NCBI RefSeq assembly: GCF_019396325.1
Contig: NZ_JAHKRO010000009.1
Location: 101,837 to 165,836, forward strand
From: Nonomuraea ceibae
GTDB taxonomy: Bacteria > Actinomycetota > Actinomycetes > Streptosporangiales > Streptosporangiaceae
DNA length: 64,000 bases
Direction: 5' to 3'
Translations under genes and position numbers: made by a program
In this document: positions 25,494 to 33,130 of the stretch, in pieces
Layout: every line of letters starts with the position of its first letter
Numbering within the stretch: the first letter of the stretch is position 1
Notes under the pieces: generated by a model
What the model saw: only the letters and a program-made list of their open reading frames with translations
What the model was told of the DNA's origin: nothing
Databases searched by the model: none

Positions 25494-26108
25494 TCAGCTC
25501 AGGCGGGCGGTGATCAGGCGTACGGCGAGCGCCGTCTCCCGGGCGTCGAGCGGCTGCCTCGACACGTGGTGGTCGCCCGCCCCGAGCGGGCCGAGCGACA
25601 GGTCGCGGCTGCCCGGGCGGCCCCGCCCGAGCGCGACCGTGGCGGCCTCGCCGCCCTCCGGCACGACGCTGCTGTGGAAGCGGCCGGCCGGCAGCGTGTA
25701 GGTGTCGCCCGGCCCGAACGACTCCACCAGGCCGGTGCGGTGCCGGACCGTGCGTGGGGTGGGTGAGATGCGGTCGCCGTCTGCGGCGCTGACCACCTCG
25801 AACACCCGGTGCGTCGCGTTCGGGCCCGCGTCGTCGAGCACCGCGTGCACGTTGCGCACCTGGCCGTAGAGCACGTGGCTGACCAGGTCCCAGCTGTGGC
25901 AGTGGATCTGCGAGGTGGTGCTGGTCGCCGGCGCGAGCGAATCGGACCACAGATGGATGCATACCCCCTCGCCGCCGTCCCGCTCCAGCGGGAGGCAGAC
26001 GAATCCCAGGGGGTGCCGCACGGCCCGGACCTCGCCGGAGACCGCCTCCAGCGCCCACGCCCTGGCCCGGCCCTGAACGACCTGCTCGTAGACGCCCGCG
26101 TAGCTCAT
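25494..26108 (-). CDS. Cupin-fold protein (cysteine dioxygenase-like)
   Basis: 204 residues. A double-stranded beta-helix protein with metal-binding motif 1 SQIHCHSWDLVSHVLYGQV (H-x-H, residues ~75-80) and motif 2 PAGRFHSSVVPEG (~150), spaced as in cupins of the cysteine dioxygenase or hydroxyanthranilate dioxygenase type. Could oxidise or bind a small molecule, or act as a sensor. The ATG overlaps the stop of the upstream membrane-protein gene (ATGA) and the IMPase-fold gene follows within 9 bases. The tight coupling suggests the three products act together. Substrate not known. Confidence 0.78.
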   Translation of the reverse strand: MSYAGVYEQVVQGRARAWALEAVSGEVRAVRHPLGFVCLPLERDGGEGVCIHLWSDSLAPATSTTSQIHCHSWDLVSHVLYGQVRNVHAVLDDAGPNATHRVFEVVSAADGDRISPTPRTVRHRTGLVESFGPGDTYTLPAGRFHSSVVPEGGEAATVALGRGRPGSRDLSLGPLGAGDHHVSRQPLDARETALAVRLITARLS

Positions 26109-27157
26109 GACCCGTGCCCGCGCGCCGGCTCGCCGTACGGGTCGACGGCGCGCAGCGCCTTGCGCGCGATGTCGACCACGTCGCGCCCGTCGTAGGACTT
26201 GGGGAGCGGCATCCCGATGCGCTCGAACAGGTCCTGCACCTCCTCGATCGTGGGCTCGTCGCTGAGCGGCACCCGCTTGTACATCTCCAGCGGCACCCGG
26301 CGCGCCTGCTCGAAGCTCAGGCGCAGCTCGGTGTCGCCGTTCTCGTAGTAGAAGGTGTCGGCCAGCGCCGTCATCGCCATGTTCGGGTCCTCGACGGTCA
26401 TGATGAGGCGGCTGCTGGACAGGTCCCAGCGGAACGTCGTCATCGTGGCCGACAGGCCCACGCCGATGTCGAGCAGCCCGTAGCGCTGCCGGTGCCAGAA
26501 CGCGGCCAGGATCGTCGCGTACGACTCCTTCCTGGCCCGGTCGGTGGTCCACGTCTCGCCGGTGCCGTCGGGCAGGTCCGACAGCGAGCGGCGGTAGTGG
26601 GCGTACGTCTCGCACACCTCGGCGTCGGTCGGGTCGATGATCTCGATCCGTACGGTGAGGTGGCGCTTGTCGCGGCGGGCGGCGGCCACGCACACGGGCA
26701 GCGTGACGGCGCGCAGGTAGGTGCCGGTGCCGCCCTTGAAGCTCCACCGGGAGGTGTCGCGGCGGGCGTCGGCGTGCGCCTGGGCGATCTCCTGGGAGCT
26801 GCCGAGCACCCGGACGAGCTGGAGGGCGTCGAGCGCCTTGCGGGTGCCCTGCACCAGGTTCTCGATCTGCTCCAGCCGCTCCAGCCGGACGGGGAGCTGG
26901 GCGAGCGCGCCGGAGGTGATGGTCTCCTCGACGGGGGCCTGCCGCGCCCGGTCGCGCAGCAGCGCGGTCGCCACCAGGGCCAGGATCACCAGCGTCGCGG
27001 CGCTGACGAGCTGCGCCTGGACGCTGGGCGGGACGATGTCGTCGGGCATGATGCCCAGCACGCCGACCACGATGGCCAGCGCCAAGGCGATCGCCACGTC
27101 CGCGTTCTGGGCCGCCCAAGGGGCGATCCGCCGCAACGCCCCCACGAACCGTGCCAT
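26105..27157 (-). CDS. Two-TM membrane protein with large cytoplasmic domain, unknown function
   Basis: About 350 residues from the ATG at 27157, which follows GGGGCGAG; ATGs at 27199 and 27250 are alternatives. Two N-terminal membrane segments (VAIALALAIVVGVLGIM and LVSAATLVILALVATALL), a coiled-coil-like stretch (LPVRLERLEQIENLVQGTRK), then a ~230-residue soluble domain with motifs RVLGSSQEIAQAHADARRD, SFKGGTGTYLRAVTLP, IEIIDPTDAEVC and FRWDLSSSRLIMTVEDPN. The strand pattern resembles phospholipase D-like folds, but no HKD motif is present. Not recognised as a named family. First gene of the cassette with the cupin and IMPase-fold genes. Confidence 0.7.
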   Translation of the reverse strand: MARFVGALRRIAPWAAQNADVAIALALAIVVGVLGIMPDDIVPPSVQAQLVSAATLVILALVATALLRDRARQAPVEETITSGALAQLPVRLERLEQIENLVQGTRKALDALQLVRVLGSSQEIAQAHADARRDTSRWSFKGGTGTYLRAVTLPVCVAAARRDKRHLTVRIEIIDPTDAEVCETYAHYRRSLSDLPDGTGETWTTDRARKESYATILAAFWHRQRYGLLDIGVGLSATMTTFRWDLSSSRLIMTVEDPNMAMTALADTFYYENGDTELRLSFEQARRVPLEMYKRVPLSDEPTIEEVQDLFERIGMPLPKSYDGRDVVDIARKALRAVDPYGEPARGHGS

Positions 27158-27254
27158 CGCTCGCCCCGCATCCCGACGATCAGTCAGTCCCGGGGTCATG
27201 GTAACGAGCGCGTCAGGTCCCTGCCAGGCGCGGAAGGCGTACCTCTCCATGAAG

Positions 27255-27288
27255 GACGGGAGGGCGGCGCGGACGCCGCCCTCCCGTC
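27255..27288 (-). terminator. Terminator of the SPFH-Spo0M operon
   Basis: Perfect 15-bp stem, GACGGGAGGGCGGCG (27255-27269) and its complement (27274-27288), with a CGGA tetraloop, 10 nt beyond the Spo0M stop codon in the direction of transcription. Separates this operon from the cassette downstream. Confidence 0.85.
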
Positions 27289-27298
27289 GCCGGGCCGG

Positions 27299-28072
27299 CT
27301 AGAACCAGCCGCGCCGGCGCGCCATCTGCTCCAGCCCGTGCTGGAGCGCCTGGTCGACGGCCTCCGGGGCGTCGCCGTAGCGGACGGTGAAGCGGTTGTA
27401 GGAGTCGTGACCGGAGGTCAGGAAGCCGCCGCGCTGGTCGGCCTCCAGGATGACCTCCATCTGCCTCGGCCCGGCGATGAACGTCAGCTCCAGCTCGTTG
27501 AAGTGACGCCGCCACTGGCCGCCCGCGTAGTACTCGATCTCCTGGAAGAACGGCATCGTCGAGCCGTGCAGCGTGCCCCGCTCCAGGTCGGCCTTCTTGA
27601 ACTGGAAGCCGAGCCGGTCCAGGGCGCGGATGACGTGCTCCTGCGCCGGCAGCGGGGTGACGAACAGCGGGTCGAGGTCGCCCTTGTCCAGGGCTCCGGC
27701 CAGCGCGAGCTCGGTGCGCACGCCCAGCCGCATGCCGGGCAGCGCGTGGCCGCCGATCGCGCTGATCGGCGTCTCCCACGGCACCGGGATCTCGAACGGC
27801 TGCCCGTGCTCGGCCCTGGCGGCGAGCTGGAACGGCCCGGCGACCGCCTGGCGCAGGAAGCTGTAGGTCGTCTTGTACTCGTTGTCGCCCGACTCGACCT
27901 CGACCACGGCGGTCAGGTCCAGGTAGATGCCCTCCACCTTGTAGTCGGAGCCGCCGCCGCGGAAGTTGACCACCCCGCGCAGCGGCTCGCCGGGGCGCAC
28001 GGTGGCGTTGGTCAGCACCGTGTCTACTTCGACGCCCGCGCCGAACGCGGCCATCAGCTTGCGGAACACCAT
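27299..28072 (-). CDS. Spo0M-like sporulation-control protein (arrestin fold)
   Basis: 257 residues. The opening MVFRKLMAAFGAGVEVDTVL and the tandem beta-sandwich pattern (GEPLRGVVNFRGG, IPVPWETPISAIGG, VRTELALAGALDKGDLDPL) match the Spo0M family, whose fold is arrestin-like. In Bacillus Spo0M modulates entry to sporulation; in actinomycetes the role is not settled and may involve membranes or the cytoskeleton. The ATG is preceded by AAGGAGG that overlaps the stop of the SPFH gene, 9 bases upstream. Last gene of a three-gene operon. Confidence 0.9.
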   Translation of the reverse strand: MVFRKLMAAFGAGVEVDTVLTNATVRPGEPLRGVVNFRGGGSDYKVEGIYLDLTAVVEVESGDNEYKTTYSFLRQAVAGPFQLAARAEHGQPFEIPVPWETPISAIGGHALPGMRLGVRTELALAGALDKGDLDPLFVTPLPAQEHVIRALDRLGFQFKKADLERGTLHGSTMPFFQEIEYYAGGQWRRHFNELELTFIAGPRQMEVILEADQRGGFLTSGHDSYNRFTVRYGDAPEAVDQALQHGLEQMARRRGWF

Positions 28073-28081
28073 GAGTCCTCC

Positions 28082-29311
28082 TTAGGGGGTCGGCGCCTGG
28101 TCCTTGCCGTTGGCCGAGAAGCGGGGGAGAAGCTGGGCCAGCAGCAGGGTGGACAGCGCGGAGTCGCCGCCGCCCTGCTGGGTGCGGACCACCAGCGGCT
28201 GCGGGGCGTTCTCCGCCAGTTTGGCGCCCACGTCGAGGCGCTTGCGGGCCAGCTCGTACTGCAGCACGGCCCGGTTGTCGCGGTAGGACTCGGCCAGCCG
28301 GCGCAGCGCCTTGGCCTCGTTCTCGGCGGCGGTCAGCTCGGCCCGGCCGCGCGCCTCGATCTCCCAGCGCACCCGCTGCGCCTCGGTCTCCTGCTCCTCC
28401 AGCATGCGCGCCACGTCCTTGCGCGCCTTGTTGTGGGCGGCCTTGACCTCGACCACGCGGGCGTCGCGGGTCTTCTTGGACCGCTCGATCTCCATCAGCA
28501 GCGTGTCGATGCGGCGCTTGCGGGTCAGCTCCCATTCGCGCTCGTAGGCCGACAGCTCCTTGGCGACCTTCTCGCGGGTGGACAGGTGCTGCTGGTACTG
28601 GTCGGGCAGCTGCACGTCGGGGATGTTGGCGCCGGTGACGCGCACCCCGTAGCGGCCGAGCTGGCGGTTGAGCGCGTCCTGCATGTCGCCGACGTCGGAG
28701 CCGCGCAGGTCGTAGGCCCGCTCGGTGTTGACCCTGCGGCTGCGCTGCCGGATGGCGTCCTGGACGGCGCTGGACAGCACCAGGTCGAAGTTGCCGGCGC
28801 CGATCGTGCGGACGAACGCCACCGGGTCGACGATGCGGAACTTCAGGAAGAACTCGATCGACTTCAGCGGCACGTTCTCGGCGGTCGGGCAGGCCACGAT
28901 CGGCGCCGAGTACGGGATCTCGGTGGAGGTGTCGACGACCGCGTCGACCCGGTCCCACGGCAGCCACAGGTAGTGGCGGCCAGGGGGCAGCGTGCCGGTG
29001 ATGGCGCCCCAGTGGCTGCGCACCCCGGTGGTGCCCTCCTCGATCTCGATGATGGCCCGGCGCCACACCGTCAGCAGCGCCACGAGCAGGAAGAACAGCG
29101 CGGCCAGCGCGGCCATGACGGTCCAGTCGGTCAGCACCGCCATCCCGGCGAAGTAGACCGCGATGAACACCAGCGCCATCCAGGAGAAGCCGCGCCGGTC
29201 CTTGGGGATCACGACGGGGACGAGCTGGCCCTGCTCGCCGCCGCGCAGCAGCTGGCGGATCTCCGACCAGGACGCCAGCGACTCCTTGATCTTCGAGAAC
29301 TCGCGGCTCAT
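28082..29311 (-). CDS. SPFH/Band 7 (stomatin-like) membrane protein, second of pair
   Basis: 409 residues. Two adjacent hydrophobic segments (ALVFIAVYFAGMAVLTDW, VMAALAALFFLLVALLTVW; ~45-85) precede an SPFH domain (~90-250; GTTGVRSHWGAITGTLPPGRHYLW, FFLKFRIVDPVAFVRTIGAG). A long Lys/Arg/Glu-rich coiled coil (~250-360) follows, then a C-terminal region with LSTLLLAQLLPRFS. Such proteins form large membrane rings that organise lipid domains. Its ATG overlaps the upstream SPFH gene stop (ATGA), so the two are probably made in fixed ratio and may co-assemble. Confidence 0.88.
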   Translation of the reverse strand: MSREFSKIKESLASWSEIRQLLRGGEQGQLVPVVIPKDRRGFSWMALVFIAVYFAGMAVLTDWTVMAALAALFFLLVALLTVWRRAIIEIEEGTTGVRSHWGAITGTLPPGRHYLWLPWDRVDAVVDTSTEIPYSAPIVACPTAENVPLKSIEFFLKFRIVDPVAFVRTIGAGNFDLVLSSAVQDAIRQRSRRVNTERAYDLRGSDVGDMQDALNRQLGRYGVRVTGANIPDVQLPDQYQQHLSTREKVAKELSAYEREWELTRKRRIDTLLMEIERSKKTRDARVVEVKAAHNKARKDVARMLEEQETEAQRVRWEIEARGRAELTAAENEAKALRRLAESYRDNRAVLQYELARKRLDVGAKLAENAPQPLVVRTQQGGGDSALSTLLLAQLLPRFSANGKDQAPTP

Positions 29312-30936
29312 CGGACCTCACCCTCGATGCTCTGGGGGACGGCGCCTTCGGGGGCGGCCTGATGGCGGCCCTCGGGGGAGCCCAGGACGGCGAGGTCCGG
29401 GTCGGGCGCCTCGGTGACCTCGTCCTCGACCTTCTTGAGCAGGGCGCCGATCTCGGCCTCGCGGCCGGAGACGCGCCTGCCGATCTCGGCCAGGCGGGAG
29501 CGGATGGCGGCCATGTCCTCGGGCGTGAACAGCACCGCGGCCTTGCTGCCGACGAGCTGCTGGGCCAGCTCCAGGAAGTCGATGTCGCTGTTCTCGCCGA
29601 CGTGCACGACCTGGGGCAGCCGGCCGGAGACCGTCTCCAGCTTGTCCAGCAGGTCCTGCTGGAAGCGGTAGTCGAGGATCTCGGGGGCCTCGGCCGCGCT
29701 GAGCGCCCGGATGTCGAGCGCCTGCGCCTCCAGCAGCGCCGAGTTGGCCTTGGCGGACGACTCGGCCTCGACCAGGCGCTGCCTGGCCTGCGCGGTCGCC
29801 TGGTGGGTGGCCCGCTCCAGCGCGGTGTCCATGCGGGCCTGGTAGCCGGCGATCTCGGCCTGGATGGCGCTCAGCGTCTCCTGCAGCCCGGCCAGCTCCT
29901 TGATCAGGTCGCCCTCGTTCTGCTCCTTGCGGAGCTGGAGCTCGTACTCGTAGGTGTACGCCTCCTTGGCCACGCGGACCATCTCGGGGGCGGCCAGGTC
30001 CATGCGGTATTCCTGGCTGGACGGCTCGGCGTGCGTGATGTTCACGTCGGTCAGGCGCACGGCGGGCAGGAACTGCTGGTTGAGGTTGTCGAGCATGCCG
30101 ACCGTGCTCTCGCCCACCAGGTCGTAGATGTCCTCGGCGCGCTGGGCGTAGATCAGCGACCGGGTGACCTCGCTGATGGCGTTCTGCAGCTTGGACTGGA
30201 AGCCGCTCACCGAGCCGAGCACGAAGATGAACTCGGCCGGGTTCTCGATCCTGAACTGCAGGAACAGGTCGACGCTGGCCTTGACGCCCTGCTGGGTGGG
30301 CGCCTCGCTGATGGGCGCGTTGAAGGGGTATTCGCGGGTGGTGTTGACGATGTAGCTGACCCGCTTCCAGGGGTTGAGCAGCGTCACGCGGCCCGGGTCG
30401 GCGATGTGCACGAGCTTGCCGAACTTGGTGATCAGGGCCTTGCAGCCCTCGGGCACCATGACCACGCTGCGCCGCCACCACAGGAACACGGCCGCCAGCA
30501 CCAGCACGACCCAGTAGTGGGGGCCGAAGAACAGCTCGGTGTTGGGGATGACGTTGCCGAGGGCGCCGATCAGGCCGAGCACGATGAGGATGCCCAGCGG
30601 CACGATCACCTTGGCGGTGTTGCCCTTGGGGATCACCACCGGGGAGATGACGTGCATGCCGTTCTCGGCGAAGCTGCGGTTGACGATCTCGCCGGCCTCG
30701 TTGAGCGACGCGGTGCGCGCCTCGATCTGCGTGCCGATCGACACGCCGCCGTCACGGGCGGCGGCGAAGTCGTGCGGGTTGAGGGCGAAGCCCTGACCCT
30801 GCCCGCCGAGCTGGCCCGCCTGCTGGGCGACCTGCCCGACCGCCTGGCTCATGGCCTGGCGTACGTTTCCTCCTTGGGCGACCGCTTGGGCTACGCCCTG
30901 GCCTGCCTGGATCAAGGCCTCTCTGGGTCGTGACAT
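29308..30936 (-). CDS. SPFH/Band 7 (stomatin/flotillin-like) membrane protein, first of pair
   Basis: 542 residues from the ATG at 30936, preceded by AGAGGAAGG. The N-terminal ~80 residues are Gln/Ala/Gly-rich low complexity (AVGQVAQQAGQLGGQGQGF). Two membrane segments (~130-180) lead into the SPFH domain (~185-350; GCKALITKFGKLVHIADPGR, DLFLQFRIENPAEFIFVLG, LLNPWKRV), then a long coiled coil with AQARQRLVEAESSAKANSAL and a C-terminal ~120-residue region. Divergent from an ABC exporter gene (141 bases between). With its partner and Spo0M it forms a compact membrane-scaffold operon; function unknown. Confidence 0.88.
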   Translation of the reverse strand: MSRPREALIQAGQGVAQAVAQGGNVRQAMSQAVGQVAQQAGQLGGQGQGFALNPHDFAAARDGGVSIGTQIEARTASLNEAGEIVNRSFAENGMHVISPVVIPKGNTAKVIVPLGILIVLGLIGALGNVIPNTELFFGPHYWVVLVLAAVFLWWRRSVVMVPEGCKALITKFGKLVHIADPGRVTLLNPWKRVSYIVNTTREYPFNAPISEAPTQQGVKASVDLFLQFRIENPAEFIFVLGSVSGFQSKLQNAISEVTRSLIYAQRAEDIYDLVGESTVGMLDNLNQQFLPAVRLTDVNITHAEPSSQEYRMDLAAPEMVRVAKEAYTYEYELQLRKEQNEGDLIKELAGLQETLSAIQAEIAGYQARMDTALERATHQATAQARQRLVEAESSAKANSALLEAQALDIRALSAAEAPEILDYRFQQDLLDKLETVSGRLPQVVHVGENSDIDFLELAQQLVGSKAAVLFTPEDMAAIRSRLAEIGRRVSGREAEIGALLKKVEDEVTEAPDPDLAVLGSPEGRHQAAPEGAVPQSIEGEVR

Positions 30937-31029
30937 CGCACCTTCCTCTTCCGCTACAGGCGGATTCGACCGTATCGGGTGCGACTTAAAGATCGCTTGC
31001 AATCGAATGTCATAGGAGTATTGCGATCA

Positions 31030-31065
31030 ATAGTATGTGTGCTATCAATGTAGTACACCTACTAT
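31030..31065. promoter_or_regulatory. Palindromic operator upstream of the ABC exporter
   Basis: Two 15-nt arms, ATAGTATGTGTGCTA (31030-31044) and TAGTACACCTACTAT (31051-31065), complementary at 13 of 15 positions with a 6-nt spacer. It ends 12 nt before the ABC ATPase ATG, in an A+T-rich island (30990-31070) within very G+C-rich DNA. The TAGTA/GTAC content recalls operators of YtrA-type GntR regulators, which often control ABC exporters, but no such regulator gene is nearby. Confidence 0.65.
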
Positions 31066-31077
31066 ATGGAGGGGGTC

Positions 31078-31995
31078 ATGGGCGCTGCTACGACACTGGA
31101 TGGAGACATCACTGTGATGAAAGCCGCCTCCGCCATCGAGGTCCGCGACCTGCGCATGAGCTACGGGACCCACGAGGTGCTGCGCGGCGTCGACTTCCGG
31201 GTGGCCCCCGGCGAGGTGGTCACGCTGCTCGGCCCCAACGGCGCGGGCAAGACCACCACGATCGAGATCCTCGAAGGCTTCCGCGCCCCGTCGGGCGGCC
31301 ACGTGCGGGTGCTCGGCACCGAGCCCGTCAAGGGCGACGAACGCTGGCGGGCCCGCCTCGGCGTCGTCCTGCAGTCCTGGCGCGACCACGGCCGCTGGAC
31401 CGTCCACGGCCTCCTCGACCACCTGGGCCGCTACTACGCGCCCTACTCCGCCCCCGGCCGGCGGCGCCCGACGCCCACCGCCGAGCTCATCGAGGCCGTC
31501 GGCCTGACCGGGCACGCCGGGCAGCGCGTCAGCCGGCTGTCCGGCGGCCAGCGCCGCCGCCTCGACGTGGCCATCGGCATCGTCGGCCGCCCCGAGGTGC
31601 TCTTCCTCGACGAGCCGACCGCCGGCTTCGACCCGCAGGCCCGCCGCGACTTCCACGACCTGGTGCACCGGCTGTCCGACCTGGACGACACCACCATCCT
31701 GCTCACCACGCACGACCTGGACGAGGCCGAGAAGCTCGCCGACCGCATCCTCATCCTGGCCGGCGGCCGGATCGTCGCCGACGGCAGCGCCGACAAGCTG
31801 TCACGCGAGGCCTCCCGCGACGCCCAGGTCCGCTGGAGCCGCGACGGCGAGCACTTCGTGCACGCCACCGAGGACGCCACCGGCTTCGTACGCGGCCTGT
31901 TCCAGCAGTACGGCGACCAGATCGGCGACCTGGAGGTCCGGCGCGCCACGCTGGAGGACACCTACATGGCCATCCTCAAGAAGGAGGAAGGATGA
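31078..31995 (+). CDS. ABC exporter ATP-binding protein
   Basis: 305 residues. Walker A GPNGAGKTTTIEIL, signature LSGGQRRRLDVAIGI, Walker B VLFLDEPTAGFD, H-loop LLTTHDLDEAEK: a drug/antibiotic-export type ATPase (DrrA/CcmA class). The ATG at 31078 is used because GGAGGG lies just upstream; an ATG at 31117 is an alternative that would start right at the domain. Overlaps the permease gene by 4 nt (ATGA). Probably repressed through the palindrome immediately upstream. Confidence 0.93.
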   Translation: MGAATTLDGDITVMKAASAIEVRDLRMSYGTHEVLRGVDFRVAPGEVVTLLGPNGAGKTTTIEILEGFRAPSGGHVRVLGTEPVKGDERWRARLGVVLQSWRDHGRWTVHGLLDHLGRYYAPYSAPGRRRPTPTAELIEAVGLTGHAGQRVSRLSGGQRRRLDVAIGIVGRPEVLFLDEPTAGFDPQARRDFHDLVHRLSDLDDTTILLTTHDLDEAEKLADRILILAGGRIVADGSADKLSREASRDAQVRWSRDGEHFVHATEDATGFVRGLFQQYGDQIGDLEVRRATLEDTYMAILKKEEG

Positions 31996-32846
31996 ACCCC
32001 ACCGCGCACGCCGCCCGGCTCGGCCTGGCCAGAGGGTGGATCGAGTTCCGGCACGCCCTCGCCAACCCCCAGGACATCGGCTTCACGCTCGTCACCACGG
32101 CCGCGTTCGTCACCGTGCTCTACTTCCAGCGCGGCGCGACCGTGCCCGGCACCGACCTGTCGCTCGCCGCCGCCACGATGCCCGGCATCCTCGGCCTCGG
32201 CATGGCCTTCAACGGGCTCATGGGCGCCGTCGGCTCCCTGTCCGTCGAACGCGAGGACGGCACGCTGCTGCGGGCCAAGGCGCTGCCGCAGGGCATGCTC
32301 GGCTACCTGGTCGGCCGCGTCGTGTCGGTCTCGCTCTCCGCGCTCGGCAGCCTCCTGCTCGTGTCCGTCGCCGGGCTGATCCTGCTGCCCGAGCTCGCCG
32401 CCGCCGGAGCGGGCGGCTGGCTCACCGTGCTCTGGGTGGCGGTGCTCGGGCTGACCGCCATGCTGCCGTGGGGCGCCGTCATCGGCTCGCTGAGCGCCAA
32501 CCCGCAGACCGCCGCCGGGCTGTCGATGCTCTGCTTCGGCGCGCTCACCGCCATCTCCGGCATCTTCTACCCGATCACCGCGCTCGCCGGCTGGCTGCAG
32601 GGCCTGGCCCAGGCGTTCCCGATCTACTGGCTGGGGCTCGGCATGCGCTCGGCCCTGCTGCCCGGCGCGGCGGCCGCCGCCGAGCTGGGCGGCTCCTGGC
32701 GCACCCTGCCCACGATCGGCGTGCTGCTGGCCTGGACCGTGGCCGGGCTCCTGCTCGCGCCGCCGATCCTGCGCCGGATGGCCCGCCGCGAGTCGGGCTC
32801 CCTCATGCAGTCGCGGCGCGATCGGGCACTGCAGCGCATCGGCTGA
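31992..32846 (+). CDS. ABC-2 type exporter permease
   Basis: 284 residues with about six membrane segments. ABC-2 features: GILGLGMAFNGLMGAVGSLS, the conserved REDGTLLRAKALPQG cytoplasmic loop, and FGALTAISGIFYPITALAGWLQ before the last pair of helices. Partners the ATPase upstream (ATGA overlap) to export a hydrophobic compound or a lipid; substrate unknown. Confidence 0.92.
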   Translation: MNPTAHAARLGLARGWIEFRHALANPQDIGFTLVTTAAFVTVLYFQRGATVPGTDLSLAAATMPGILGLGMAFNGLMGAVGSLSVEREDGTLLRAKALPQGMLGYLVGRVVSVSLSALGSLLLVSVAGLILLPELAAAGAGGWLTVLWVAVLGLTAMLPWGAVIGSLSANPQTAAGLSMLCFGALTAISGIFYPITALAGWLQGLAQAFPIYWLGLGMRSALLPGAAAAAELGGSWRTLPTIGVLLAWTVAGLLLAPPILRRMARRESGSLMQSRRDRALQRIG

Positions 32847-32860
32847 GAAGATGGGCGACG

Positions 32861-33094
32861 ATGAGCGAGACCGTCTACAACCGCATCGCCCTGCTCCGCG
32901 CCGAGCGGGGCGTCAGCCGCAGGCAGCTGGCCGACGCCCTGGGGGTCCACTACCAGACCGTCGGCTACCTGGAGCGGGGCGAATACAGCCCCAGCCTCTA
33001 CCTGGCGCTGCGGATAGCCGAATACTTCGAGGTGCCGGTGGAGGTCGTCTTCTCCACCGCGCCCTTCCCCCGCATCGGGGAGCGGACGGCCTGA
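32861..33094 (+). CDS. XRE-family (Cro/CI-type) transcriptional regulator
   Basis: 77 residues, essentially one helix-turn-helix domain: YNRIALLRAERGVSRRQLAD, then ALGVHYQTVGYLERGEYSPS with the recognition helix, and AEYFEVPVEVVFS. Short stand-alone proteins of this type commonly sit behind ABC-2 exporters. It begins 14 bases after the permease stop, likely in the same operon, and could act on the palindrome at 31030-31065, although that site is long for so small a regulator. Confidence 0.9.
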   Translation: MSETVYNRIALLRAERGVSRRQLADALGVHYQTVGYLERGEYSPSLYLALRIAEYFEVPVEVVFSTAPFPRIGERTA

Positions 33095-33114
33095 CCGATT
33101 CTGTCGGTCGGGCC
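33088..33114 (+). terminator. Possible terminator between the XRE gene and uvrB
   Basis: 11-bp stem with one G-T pair (33088-33098 / 33104-33114) and a TTCTG loop, spanning the XRE stop codon and ending 16 nt before the uvrB ATG. It could instead affect uvrB translation. Confidence 0.5.
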
Positions 33115-33130
33115 GCCTAAAGTGGGCAGC

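Noticed and set aside
33095..33130. SOS/LexA operator before uvrB
   Set aside because: No TCGAAC-N4-GTTCGA-like box; the visible palindrome is a G+C hairpin more like a terminator.
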